Shown here: piece after piece, positions 6,996 to 15,410 of the stretch
Layout of the letters: each line of letters opens with the position of its first letter
Numbering within the stretch: the first letter of the stretch is position 1
Virus record (IMG/VR): IMGVR_UViG_3300020439_002420
Coordinates: 1-33,798 of that record
DNA: 33,798 nt
Source of the DNA: a virus
Strand: one strand, 5' to 3'
The notes under the pieces: generated by a model
What the model was told of the DNA's origin: nothing
The model's input: only the letters and a program-made list of their open reading frames with translations
The model's database searches: none
Made by a program: the position numbers and the translations under genes

Positions 6996-9900
6996 CTGAG
7001 GAACACCCTCCTGCCGATCCCGCCGCGCCCGCCGGCATAAATGGGATCACGACGGCCGGCCGGGGCGGGGGGATTGACGGTCAGCCAGTCCCTGATCTCC
7101 TCCAGGAGCGAGGCGATCGTGATATTGCCGTCTGAAATGACATCCGTCATGTCATCCAGGCCATCGGCGAGGTCGGGGAATACATTTTCAATCGTCGCCG
7201 TCGGCACCTCCGTTTCCACCTGTCCCAGGTCAACGCCCAGCTTGTCTTCCAGGGATCTTAGGCTCGCGAGAATGTTGCCTTCGGCCGTGAAAAACTGTTC
7301 GGTCGAGGCGAAAGCGCCGAGGTAAAGGTTGCGCAGCTCCGCCGCCACATCTACGATATCGCCCAGCGCCGCCTCGTCGCCGCCGAGCGCCGCCTCATAA
7401 AGCGTGCCGAAGCGGGCCTCCGCATTGCCGATTTGTTCCACGGGCGATAGCTGGCTTGATCCGCCGAAGCGGATATCATCCATGAACCGCTCAAGGTCGT
7501 CGGAATATCCCTGGATGATCCGGCTCGCCTGACGGCTGTATTCCTCGATCACCGCCTGGCGTTCGAGCATGTTAAGCCGCTCCACCTCCACCAGGTCGGC
7601 CCCCAGCGTGCGGGCTTCCTCTAGCCTTTCGACCTGCGCGTCATACAGCACCTGCAGCTGCGCTTCGAGCGGATTCTCAAATTCGAGGATGCCGATATCG
7701 ATGCTTTTCTCAAACTCGGTTTTAAGTTTAAAAGCTTGCTTTTCAAAGGCATCACTCAAATCATTGACATTAAGCCCCAGATCCCGCGCCCGCCGAGCGG
7801 TGGCCAGGAATTCCTCCTGCAACGCGGTGAGCGCCTCTTCGGCCTTGTTCAAATCGCGGGCATTGATGATATCTTCGTACTTCTTCCCGAATTGCAGGTT
7901 GTCGAGGATGCTGTCCGGATCCAGCCCCTTGCTGGCCCGCAGGATCTGGTCATAAATTGGGCTGAGATCCAGCTTTCCGGACCCTTGCGCATACGCAAGC
8001 TGTGCGGCGATTGCTGCTTCGGCGCTGCCAAATTCCCGGCGTTTCCCGCGAGGGGCCTGAAAAAAATATTTATCGTCGCGAATACCAATTCGACCGAGAT
8101 TGCCGGATATCCTACCGGCACCGTCTATTTCGAGGATAGCATTATAAAATTCAATGGCCGCATTGGCGAGCGCGCCGGCCGCGGCACGGTCGCCACCAGA
8201 TTTGGAATATGACGCCCCGCTGCGCGCGCCGGTGCGGGATCCCGTGATGCTCACCCCAGCTTCCGGCGTGCCGCCGCCAAAAATCAATCCGGCGATACCG
8301 CCAATGATGGCACCGGGGATGCCGCCAATGGCTAAGCCGGCGCCGCCCAATGTCAAGGCTGTTGACCCTTTACCCCCTAACCCCAGAATATCGGCCAGGA
8401 TATTACCATATGCCGCGCCCTGGAACCCGCCGCCAAGCGCCCCCATTAAGGTTAGCCCCTGGGCCTGGCCGGCCGGCAACGGTCCTATAAATCCCGGTCC
8501 CTTGCGCGCAAACCCGAGGATGGAGCCAAAATCATTAATCGTATCAGTAAGAAATCCCATACTCCGGCTCAGCTCGATCATGCCACCACCATAGCCTGGC
8601 ACGGCCGTGGGACTTGGGGCGGATTGCTGGCCGGGAAACAGGCCGCTAAAAAGCCCGCCGAACAGGCCGGCGCCTTGACCCGCACCACCGAAAAGACTGC
8701 CCTGGAACACTCGCGCCGCCAGCGTCTCGGCTATGGCGCGACGGCCGATCGCCTTGAAGCTGTCCCAGAAATCGCCGACGCTGTCCAGATTACCTTGCAG
8801 GAACTGATCGAATGTATCGGCCAGGCTTTCCTGGACATTCTCCCGCGCTGTATCCCAGATGCGCCGCAGATCCTCGGCCGCATCCTCGGCCGCCTTGACG
8901 CGCCGCTCCATGGCCTCCGTCGCCGCCACGTGGGTCTGGGCGAGATCCCTCAGCCGGGCAATCTCTTTGTCGCTCAGCACAATACCCCTGGCCTTGGCCG
9001 CGTTTTGCAACTCCCGGGTTTTGAGCTCGATCTTGCGCTCGCTCTCGGACAGGCCCAGCAAGCGGATCTCATCCGCCATTTGGTCGTTGATCTCGGCCAG
9101 GAATTTGGCGGATGAGGGATAATATTTATCGTTTAAATCAGCCACGAGCCGCCGCAATTCCTCCAGGGAAGGAATCAACCCGGCATCATAAGCGTTGGTT
9201 AGAATGTCAACCGCCTCGGTCATCTCCCGATACCGGGCTTCTTCTGGGTCCAGGGTATCGATAATACCGACCAGTTTCTCTTGCAGCTTGTCCAGCGCCT
9301 CGCCGGCCAGCCCGCCGTTGTCGGCGCCGGCGAGAGCCGGATCAAGGACCTCTTTAACCGAAGCGGCAGCGACCTTGGCGACATCGTCCAGCTGAGCGAG
9401 CGCATGTTGGAGCAGCGAAATTTTCGCATCCAGGTCCAGTATATCGGATTGATATCTTCCATCATTTCTTAAAGAATTATTGAGCCGGAAACCGCTGGGG
9501 TTGGGATAGGGTGTATCGTTCGCCGTACGAATACGAGCTTGTTTTAAATCATCAAGTTCATTTTGTAGCGCCAGCCTCTCCTGGGCAATCATCACCTGTA
9601 GTTGCCGCTCCAACTCATCTGCCAACTCGCCTTCCGCCGCCGCCGCTGCGCGCGCCTTCGCCGCAATCCCGGTCAGGCTTTCCTGGTGCCGTGCATGATT
9701 GACTTCGGCTTGTTCTGATGCTTTGTTCAGGAGGACATATGCAGCCCCGAGCGCCCCGATCGCCGCCGCGGCAAGCCCCACAGGATTGGCCGCCATCACC
9801 GCATTGAGCGCCGTAATCCCACCGGTCAGGCTCGCCACCACAGGGGTGAGCGCCAGCGCCGCCAGGCGATAGGACCCATAGCCCACCACCAGCGCCTCGA

Positions 9901-11194
9901 TCAGCTCCAGGTTATCGGCGACAAAGACGGTGATGTCGCCCAGCGCCTCGCCCAGATCGGCGAGTGTGCCGTCGTCAATCAGATCCTGCAACGCTTCTTT
10001 GAATCCATGCGTGCTGTCGGTAAGGCCGTCCAGGAACCCTGTGCCGAACGCCACCCGCGCATCATTGATCACATTGGCCGTGCGGTTAATCTCGGACTGC
10101 GCCGACCTCGCCGCATCTTCTAGACCCGGCCCGAACTCCTTGCGCAACTGGGCCGCGAATTTGGGCAGGAAATCATCAGACAGCACCTTCCCCTGTTCCA
10201 GCATCTTGTCCAATTCCTGGGTGGTGATGCCCATGGCCCGCGCCGCGATCTGGAAGGCGGCCGGGATCCGCTCGCCCAATTGCCCCCGCAGCTCTTCAGC
10301 CTGGACCTTGCCTTTGGACATGATCTGCTCGACCGCAGTCATGGCCCCCGCCACCTGCTCCTGTGACAATTGCAAGACGGTCGCGGCCTCAATAACCCCG
10401 AGATAGATATCCTTGGTCGCCTGCCCCGCAAGATTCGTGCCGCGGGTCGCGGCCTCCAGCTTGCCGAACAGCTCGATCTGCTGCACAAAAACCTGCCCCA
10501 ACCGATCGCTTTCCCGGCGCAGGAAATCCACGTCCCGGGCATATCCTTCAGCTGATCCGGCGGCGAATTTCAACGCCCTGCTTGACCGATCCATCTGCAG
10601 CGTCATGCGGGTGGCGTCGCCGCCGATTTTGGCGAGGCCAAGGCCCAGCAACGCGGTCTTGAGGTTCAGAAATTCCTGCCGGGCGTTGCGGGCGGCGCCG
10701 CCCGCCCCGCGGGTCTGCTTACCCATGCGATCAAGGCCGCGCCCGGCGGTCTTGGCTTTTCTGTCGGTCTGGTCAAGTTCCGCGCCCAGACGATCCAGTC
10801 CAGCCTCGGTCGCCCTGGCCTCCTTTCCGGCCTGATCAAGATCGCCGCCCAAACGGTCAAAATTATTGCCCGCCGCGCGCGCTTCTTTTCCGACCCCCGC
10901 CAGCTCATCCGATAAATGATCCAGGCCCGCGCCGGTCACCTTGGTTTTATTTATCGTCTGGTCAAGTTCGCTCCCCAGCCGCCCGACGCCTGCCACGGTT
11001 GCCTTGGCCGCACCGGCCGTCTGGGCGAGCCCGTCATTAAGACGATCGAGGCCGCTGCCGGCGCCCCGCGCGTCTTTACCCACGCGCCCGAGGTCGCGCT
11101 GCAAGGCGTCCAGCTCTTTTTTGACAATCCGGAATTCGCCGACCAGGCCGCTGCCGTCTGCCTTAAGCCTTATGCCGAGATTTAGATCGCTCAT
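6992..11194 (-). CDS. Tail tape measure protein
   Basis: This 1400-aa protein should set tail length, thread through the tail tube and help DNA entry. Residues 27-152 are exact 21-residue coiled-coil-like repeats. The tape-measure core follows (about 200-390), recognisable by the QIMSKGKVQAEELRGQLGER segment. Residues 420-500 are hydrophobic and include likely membrane helices (VVASLTGGITALNAVMAANP). Long coiled coils and a glycine-rich hydrophobic stretch (about 850-990) follow. It overlaps the chaperone gene upstream by 32 bases and the tip gene downstream by 4. At the usual 0.15 nm per residue it would predict a tail near 200 nm; that figure is inference. Confidence 0.93.
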   Translation of the reverse strand: MSDLNLGIRLKADGSGLVGEFRIVKKELDALQRDLGRVGKDARGAGSGLDRLNDGLAQTAGAAKATVAGVGRLGSELDQTINKTKVTGAGLDHLSDELAGVGKEARAAGNNFDRLGGDLDQAGKEARATEAGLDRLGAELDQTDRKAKTAGRGLDRMGKQTRGAGGAARNARQEFLNLKTALLGLGLAKIGGDATRMTLQMDRSSRALKFAAGSAEGYARDVDFLRRESDRLGQVFVQQIELFGKLEAATRGTNLAGQATKDIYLGVIEAATVLQLSQEQVAGAMTAVEQIMSKGKVQAEELRGQLGERIPAAFQIAARAMGITTQELDKMLEQGKVLSDDFLPKFAAQLRKEFGPGLEDAARSAQSEINRTANVINDARVAFGTGFLDGLTDSTHGFKEALQDLIDDGTLADLGEALGDITVFVADNLELIEALVVGYGSYRLAALALTPVVASLTGGITALNAVMAANPVGLAAAAIGALGAAYVLLNKASEQAEVNHARHQESLTGIAAKARAAAAAEGELADELERQLQVMIAQERLALQNELDDLKQARIRTANDTPYPNPSGFRLNNSLRNDGRYQSDILDLDAKISLLQHALAQLDDVAKVAAASVKEVLDPALAGADNGGLAGEALDKLQEKLVGIIDTLDPEEARYREMTEAVDILTNAYDAGLIPSLEELRRLVADLNDKYYPSSAKFLAEINDQMADEIRLLGLSESERKIELKTRELQNAAKARGIVLSDKEIARLRDLAQTHVAATEAMERRVKAAEDAAEDLRRIWDTARENVQESLADTFDQFLQGNLDSVGDFWDSFKAIGRRAIAETLAARVFQGSLFGGAGQGAGLFGGLFSGLFPGQQSAPSPTAVPGYGGGMIELSRSMGFLTDTINDFGSILGFARKGPGFIGPLPAGQAQGLTLMGALGGGFQGAAYGNILADILGLGGKGSTALTLGGAGLAIGGIPGAIIGGIAGLIFGGGTPEAGVSITGSRTGARSGASYSKSGGDRAAAGALANAAIEFYNAILEIDGAGRISGNLGRIGIRDDKYFFQAPRGKRREFGSAEAAIAAQLAYAQGSGKLDLSPIYDQILRASKGLDPDSILDNLQFGKKYEDIINARDLNKAEEALTALQEEFLATARRARDLGLNVNDLSDAFEKQAFKLKTEFEKSIDIGILEFENPLEAQLQVLYDAQVERLEEARTLGADLVEVERLNMLERQAVIEEYSRQASRIIQGYSDDLERFMDDIRFGGSSQLSPVEQIGNAEARFGTLYEAALGGDEAALGDIVDVAAELRNLYLGAFASTEQFFTAEGNILASLRSLEDKLGVDLGQVETEVPTATIENVFPDLADGLDDMTDVISDGNITIASLLEEIRDWLTVNPPAPAGRRDPIYAGGRGGIGRRVFLR
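10739..11116 (-). repeat. Six tandem 63-bp units (21 aa) near the N-terminus of the tape measure
   Basis: Residues 27-152 read as six consecutive 21-residue units with pattern G-L-D-R-L-G-x-E-L-D-Q-x-x-K-x-A-x-x-x-G-x, followed by a partial seventh. Unit length is constant in all six, equal to three heptads, with leucines at positions 2, 5 and 9. Amino-acid identity is only partial, so the array is old but has kept its register. Confidence 0.85.
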
Positions 11195-11537
11195 TGAACA
11201 CCTTCAATGCTTCCGCTTCCATGATCCAGAGGCCTGCGAAGTGGTCCTGGTCCGCCGGGATGCCCATCATTCGCGCCGCCGCCTCGCAAGCCGTATAATC
11301 AAGCCCCACACGCACGCCGTGCATGCCCGCATACCGCCATTGGGATTGCACTTTCAAAAACCATCTGACGATATCCCAATTGTCATAATGCACCTCGAAA
11401 TCACCCTTGGCAGCCCGCTGCTCATAGCGGGCGATCACTTCCGGTTTTGCCGCGCCCGCTTTAAGCTTTTTAATGATCTCCGGATCAATCCGGTCCTGGT
11501 GATTGCCGTCCAGCAGATGCCGGACGGCGTCTTTCAG
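11163..11537 (-). CDS. Tail assembly chaperone, frameshifted C-terminal part (T of G-T; DUF1799-like)
   Basis: This frame is probably made only as the extension of the upstream chaperone through a -1 frameshift at 11537-11543; its own ATG at 11564 lies inside the upstream gene without a clear ribosome-binding site. The 124 residues contributed include the DUF1799-type signature W-x2-V-x-W-F-L-K-V-x-S-Q-W-R followed by G-V-x-V-G-L-D-Y. The fusion would be 245 aa. In lambda, the G and G-T products load the tape measure before tube assembly, and the gene order here (tube, G, T, tape measure) is the same. Confidence 0.8.
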   Translation of the reverse strand: MKDAVRHLLDGNHQDRIDPEIIKKLKAGAAKPEVIARYEQRAAKGDFEVHYDNWDIVRWFLKVQSQWRYAGMHGVRVGLDYTACEAAARMMGIPADQDHFAGLWIMEAEALKVFNERSKSRHKA

Positions 11538-11899
11538 TTTTTTGACTTGCGACCGGCGAGACAATCCTGATAGGCCTTGTGCAGCGCCCGGGCCGTATAG
11601 GGTTTTTTAAGCAGTTGTTCGAAGCGCGCTTTTGTGAATTTAAGCTCCTTGCCCTTCTCGTCGCTGACCTGACGCCAGTCGGTCACCACATCGGACCAGA
11701 ACGCCCTTTCCCGTGCGGGCAAGTCCTTGATGTCGTTGATATTTGCGGCAAAAGCCGGATATTTATCCTGAAACTCGTCGGTATTGAGGACTTTAAACTT
11801 GCACTCAAACGTGAACTCCTCCACCTCGCCGCCATCCATCGGCACAGCAATGGTCACGGGCCAGAAAACCTCGAGATTTTTAGGGGATAAGACAAACAC
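11534..11899 (-). CDS. Tail assembly chaperone (G-like)
   Basis: The 121-aa product lies between the tail tube and tape measure genes, the place of gpG-type chaperones. It opens with a beta-rich segment (EVFWPVTIAVPM, EEFTFECKFKVL) and ends in a helical, basic part (LLKKPYTARALHKAYQDCLAG). This is the usual architecture of tail assembly chaperones in Mu-like siphoviruses. It ends at a TGA directly after an A AAA AAC heptamer, so part of translation should continue into the overlapping frame. No enzymatic motif is seen or expected. Confidence 0.8.
   Translation of the reverse strand: MFVLSPKNLEVFWPVTIAVPMDGGEVEEFTFECKFKVLNTDEFQDKYPAFAANINDIKDLPARERAFWSDVVTDWRQVSDEKGKELKFTKARFEQLLKKPYTARALHKAYQDCLAGRKSKN
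11537..11543 (-). promoter_or_regulatory. Programmed -1 frameshift slippery heptamer A AAA AAC
   Basis: On the coding strand the zero frame reads TCA AAA AAC TGA; the heptamer A AAA AAC fits X XXY YYZ in the right phase and directly precedes the stop codon of the G-like gene. A -1 slip re-reads the C and continues CTG AAA GAC into the DUF1799-type frame. The stop codon right after the heptamer should favour slippage. I have not established a downstream pseudoknot. Confidence 0.85.
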
Positions 11900-11930
11900 T
11901 TTAAATGTCTCCTGTTAAGTGGTTTAAACG

Positions 11931-12857
11931 TTATTTAACAACCAGCCGAATTTCATCATCACCCACAAGGGGCAGGGGATGCAGCGGCGTGGTCAGCGAC
12001 AGGACATTTTCATCATCGCTATATTCCATGGGCTTCAGTTGCACCTTCGGCGCGCTGAGCTCGACGATATTGCCGGCGACCGTGCCGTGCGTCAGGCTCA
12101 AGGCCCCCGTCGTGCGCGCCGGCACCCGGGTGAAATAATTAAACGTGGCGACGGCCGGCGCATCGAAGATCATTTGACCGCTCGGCGAGCGGTCCTTAAG
12201 CCGCACTTCTTTCTGACCCGGCAGGTTGCGCAACCCCACGTCATTGCCCATGCTGAGCTCCAGGGACTGCAGCACCACATCCTGGCCATGCAGCTGCGCC
12301 GTGGGCGTGTTGTCAAAATTGACCTCCACCGGATCCTGAAAACCGCTGAAATCCGGTGTGGCGATCGTGCCGGTCACCGGATCGTTATAAAGTCCGATGA
12401 AATTAAACCGCAGGAAGGGATAGGCGTTGCGGGGGATGACGAAATCCACAGACCCACGACAGGCCTGCATCTTGTGTAAATCGCCGTCCTGCTCGAAATG
12501 GATGGTGCAGGCCTCAAAACCGCCAGAGACTGGATTATACGTCACATCCGTGCCCACATTAATCACTTCCTGGAAGCCACAGGCCCTGAGAAGCGGGCCA
12601 TAAGCCGGAGCCGTACCAGCGGTCCCGGATCCAGCCAGCTCCACTTCAAAACTCAAAGAAGATCTGAGGTTGGTGTAGCCGAGCTCCGTATTGCCCAGAT
12701 AATTCTGGGCGAAATCCCGGGTGATCTCGTCGGCCTCCAGGATACGCGGCTGGACATTACGGGCCAGGATCGCATTGGTGCCGTCCGGCGCCGCGTCGGT
12801 GCCCACCACGGTTTCGATTTTTGCGGCAATAACCTTCTGGTTGAATTCGCGGCTCAT
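11931..12857 (-). CDS. Major tail tube protein
   Basis: This 308-aa beta-rich protein starts MSREFNQKVIAAKIETVVGTDAAP, the opening typical of siphovirus tail tube subunits, and contains the LLRACGF segment near residues 88-94 that recurs in this family. It precedes the tail chaperone pair and tape measure and follows the tail terminator cluster, which is the canonical order. AAGGAGAC precedes the start, and its ATG overlaps the stop of a 48-codon gene (ATGA). It should polymerise into the hollow tube around the tape measure. No sheath gene is next to it, which supports a non-contractile tail. Confidence 0.82.
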   Translation of the reverse strand: MSREFNQKVIAAKIETVVGTDAAPDGTNAILARNVQPRILEADEITRDFAQNYLGNTELGYTNLRSSLSFEVELAGSGTAGTAPAYGPLLRACGFQEVINVGTDVTYNPVSGGFEACTIHFEQDGDLHKMQACRGSVDFVIPRNAYPFLRFNFIGLYNDPVTGTIATPDFSGFQDPVEVNFDNTPTAQLHGQDVVLQSLELSMGNDVGLRNLPGQKEVRLKDRSPSGQMIFDAPAVATFNYFTRVPARTTGALSLTHGTVAGNIVELSAPKVQLKPMEYSDDENVLSLTTPLHPLPLVGDDEIRLVVK

Positions 12858-13000
12858 GATTTAGTCTCCTTTTTTGCCGGTGCGCTTTTTACAGCGGTAA
12901 CGTCCTTTTCGTCTTTTGAGGCGGGCGGCGCTTTTTTAAGCCGGCCGTTCTCCTTGATGTAGCTGCCGCCCAGGCGGCGGTTTGACTTATCGATAAACAT
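12854..13000 (-). CDS. 48-aa basic protein between tail terminator and tail tube
   Basis: A short ORF starting MFIDKSNRRLGGSY has an AGGAG site seven bases before ATG 13000; a second ATG at 13006 sits too close to that site. It is lysine-rich, with a low-complexity K/A/P/E C-terminal half ending KKETKS, so the second half is probably disordered. Its stop overlaps the start of the tail tube gene, so they are translationally coupled. Its place and size resemble Mu gp38 (DUF2635), but sequence resemblance is weak. Confidence 0.6.
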   Translation of the reverse strand: MFIDKSNRRLGGSYIKENGRLKKAPPASKDEKDVTAVKSAPAKKETKS

Positions 13001-13002
13001 GT

Positions 13003-13416
13003 TCATGCTCCTGTTTTGCGCAGATGATAGGTGGTCCTGAATTTAAGCTCCGTGCCCAGGTAATCGCGGACCCTGAGGATATTCTGGCCCACATATTCCA
13101 CCGGGCTTTCATAGCCCCGGTCCCGGTCGATAAAGCCGGTCAGCAATCCCTTCAGCGCGGTCTCGATCCGGTGCAGATCGCCGGTTTTAGGATTTTTAAG
13201 GACGCTCACCAGGGAAAAGGACAAGGTGACCTTTTGGTCAATGGCGCCGGCGGCAAGCCGGTTCGCGGCGGCGCTTTCCGCCGTCGGCACCACAAAACAG
13301 GCCGGCAGGCGACGCAGCAGATTATCGATATCCGCCAGGCTTTCCACCCCGTCCACATGGTAATTGCGGAATTCCGGATGGTCCTTGATCAGGCGGATCA
13401 GCGGATCAACAATCAT
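13003..13416 (-). CDS. Tail terminator-like protein (Mu gp37 / gpU type)
   Basis: The 137-aa product begins MIVDPLIRLIKDHP, has a LPACFVVPTAES segment, and continues with a core beta sheet (VTLSFSLVSVLK) and a C-terminal RVRDYLGTELKFRTTYHLRK strand pair. This pattern belongs to tail completion/terminator proteins that cap the tube and join it to the head. It lies between a gpG-like morphogenesis protein and the tail tube, where terminators sit in related phages. GAGGGGGAG precedes its ATG, which overlaps the upstream stop (ATGA). The family is assigned by pattern and position. Confidence 0.65.
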   Translation of the reverse strand: MIVDPLIRLIKDHPEFRNYHVDGVESLADIDNLLRRLPACFVVPTAESAAANRLAAGAIDQKVTLSFSLVSVLKNPKTGDLHRIETALKGLLTGFIDRDRGYESPVEYVGQNILRVRDYLGTELKFRTTYHLRKTGA

Positions 13417-13922
13417 ATCGCGTCTCCCCCTCGCCGCACGGCGGCCTCAAAGATGTCCTTAAAAATATACCGGATTTCCTGTTTGTCCTCGTCATTGACG
13501 CCCAGATAGGGCCGCGCCGGGATCGTAACCTGATCCACCAGCCGCAACCCGTCCGGCGTCCGGAAGGCGAGTTTTTTTGCAGATTTAGGCCGGATGACGC
13601 CGCCAAACTGATGAATCGCGGCATAGATCACATTTGTGCCGATCATCACCTCGTCGCCCTGGATCACATAGGTGATGCTGTCCCGCAGATGCCCATGATT
13701 CAAAAGGGTCTGCCCGCCCTCGCGGGCGGCGCGGCGGGACGGCGTCCAGGCTTTGCCATCCGGCCCCACGCCATCGGAAAACCGTAGCTTGGTGGTGTTT
13801 TCCACATAGGATCCAATTTCGTCCAATAGCGGCGTCAGGTCCTCGGCCGCCGTGAGCAGGCCGCCAATCCCCCGGCGAACCTCGACATCGTTAAGGGATA
13901 TGGAGATATTAAATCCGCTCAT
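13413..13922 (-). CDS. Virion morphogenesis protein (Mu gpG / P2 gpS family)
   Basis: The 169-aa protein fits the phage virion morphogenesis family used in tail completion and head-tail joining. It has the signature DGVGPDGKAWTPSRR near residues 50-64, then LLNHGHLRDSITY (73-85), the GTNVIYAAIHQFGG segment (about 94-107) and a final IPARPYLGVN (about 134-143). These four blocks in this order are characteristic of the family. It lies directly between the gp36-like and terminator-like genes. AAGGGG precedes the ATG. Confidence 0.9.
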   Translation of the reverse strand: MSGFNISISLNDVEVRRGIGGLLTAAEDLTPLLDEIGSYVENTTKLRFSDGVGPDGKAWTPSRRAAREGGQTLLNHGHLRDSITYVIQGDEVMIGTNVIYAAIHQFGGVIRPKSAKKLAFRTPDGLRLVDQVTIPARPYLGVNDEDKQEIRYIFKDIFEAAVRRGGDAI

Positions 13923-13923
13923 C

Positions 13924-14658
13924 TTAAAACCCCTTCAGGCTGTCGCGGCTGAATGTCCGCTCAGGGCCGGTGAAGCTGGGCCCGCCGCTGGTCGCGGTGG
14001 GTTTTGCCGCGTTTGCGCTCAGCGTGACATCGCCCCGGGACAGGGCCTTTAACATCTCCATCGCCTTGGCGTATTTCCCGGCGACGCTGTCGGGTACGTT
14101 TTCGGTATGCAGTTCATAAAAAGCGATCGCAAGGACCGCGCCCTTGATGATCTCGGGGACTGGATCAAGTGGCGTCTGATATCTTTTTGCCGCATAGCCA
14201 TCCGCCATCGCCGTGGCATATTGCAGGGCCTGGCCCAACCGCTCCACATCGATGCGGCCGACCTGATGCGTATCGGTGAGCACCAGGACCGTGTCATAGT
14301 CATATTTTGTGACAAATTCCGCCGGGCTGACATAGATATGGCCCTGGCCGTCGGGCACCGCCCAGGTAAAATCCTGGACGCGGATCTGCACGTCCTCTTC
14401 CAGCTTGTCTCCATTTGAGGTCAGCACCCTGACCCGGATCGCATAATCCTCGCCGTCCGTGCCGCCCGCGACGCGGAACTGTGCCTGATCGCCGCTCACC
14501 ACGGCGTCCGTTGCCAGCAGAGGATCAATTTCCGCGACCCGCCCGCGCGGCGTGACCAAAAGGCTGTCCACACCAGCAAGGGTTTCTCCTTCATTCAGGG
14601 GATAGGCAAGCTGGTAGATCTTGTCCTCCCAGGGCTGTTTGGTGAGCGCGTAACTCAT
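13924..14658 (-). CDS. Mu gp36-like (DUF1320) head-completion protein with an extra N-terminal domain
   Basis: The start is set at 14658, where TGATG couples it to the upstream stop and AGGGGA provides a ribosome-binding site; a longer reading from 14742 is unlikely. The 244-aa product is longer than classic gp36. About the first 115 residues form a beta-rich Ig-like domain (GVDSLLVTPRGR, DYAIRVRVLTSNGD). The DUF1320 part then runs from IYVSPAEFVTKYD through DGYAAKRYQTPLDPVPEIIKG, the family core, ending with a proline- and glycine-rich tail. It likely joins the portal ring at the neck. The domain fusion is the unusual point. Confidence 0.82.
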   Translation of the reverse strand: MSYALTKQPWEDKIYQLAYPLNEGETLAGVDSLLVTPRGRVAEIDPLLATDAVVSGDQAQFRVAGGTDGEDYAIRVRVLTSNGDKLEEDVQIRVQDFTWAVPDGQGHIYVSPAEFVTKYDYDTVLVLTDTHQVGRIDVERLGQALQYATAMADGYAAKRYQTPLDPVPEIIKGAVLAIAFYELHTENVPDSVAGKYAKAMEMLKALSRGDVTLSANAAKPTATSGGPSFTGPERTFSRDSLKGF

Positions 14659-15410
14659 CACGCGGCTCCCCTGCCTGTAATCTTGGGCGTAAAGCTCCCC
14701 GCGTTGGCAGCCTCGCCGGCGGCAAGCGTAAGCTTGAGCCACATGCCTATGGCCGCACCCGGAGGAAGATCCCCGCCCGGGACCGACTTTGCTCCAGCGT
14801 CAAAGATGATGCCAACCGGTGCGGTGAGCCGGCCGTTGGCGCCATTATCGCCAGTACCATTCAAGGCGGCCTCCAGCCCGAAGGTGATCTTGCCGCCCAG
14901 ATCCGTCTCCAGCAGCACCTGCGCCATCAGCAGCGCGTCGGTGGTTGAGGTATTTTTGTAAAACACCTTGTCATGGTATTCCCTCACCACACCGCCCGCC
15001 ACATCGGCGGCCGCGTTATAAAACGGCCTGCGGATCGTGGTGATGCCGGCCGGGAAGATCATCAGGTCCCCACCAGCGCCGTTTTTACGCAAGGTCACGA
15101 TGCCGGCGGCAGGCGCGGACAATTCCGCCTTTAACAGCCGTTTAAAGGATCCCGCAAGATCCACGACCGTGGTACCGTTTAAGGATTTGGTATCGGTCAG
15201 GATCCTGCCGTCCGCGGCGCGGCCGGTGACCGTGATGGTCTGGGTGGTGTCCCCCGCATTATCGCTGACCATCTCAATGGGACCGGTCACATCCAGCGGC
15301 GTGAAGCTCACTAAAGTAGTCTCATCAATTGCGCCGCCGACATTCGTCGTCACGTCGTCTTCCGGCATGACGGCGGATCCGTAAATCTGTAAATCTGTAG
15401 CGGATAACAT
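14658..15410 (-). CDS. Putative structural protein of the head-decoration cluster
   Basis: This 250-aa beta-rich protein has no family I can name. It is rich in T, G and V with alternating strand patterns (TQTITVTGRAADGR, LSAPAAGIVTLRKNG) and a RPFYNAAAD segment in the middle, consistent with one or two Ig-like or beta-sandwich domains. Its ATG overlaps the previous stop (TAATG) and GAGGAGA precedes it. Neighbours are a repeat protein upstream and the gp36-like gene downstream, so a virion surface or neck role is plausible. Confidence 0.55.
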   Translation of the reverse strand: MLSATDLQIYGSAVMPEDDVTTNVGGAIDETTLVSFTPLDVTGPIEMVSDNAGDTTQTITVTGRAADGRILTDTKSLNGTTVVDLAGSFKRLLKAELSAPAAGIVTLRKNGAGGDLMIFPAGITTIRRPFYNAAADVAGGVVREYHDKVFYKNTSTTDALLMAQVLLETDLGGKITFGLEAALNGTGDNGANGRLTAPVGIIFDAGAKSVPGGDLPPGAAIGMWLKLTLAAGEAANAGSFTPKITGRGAA

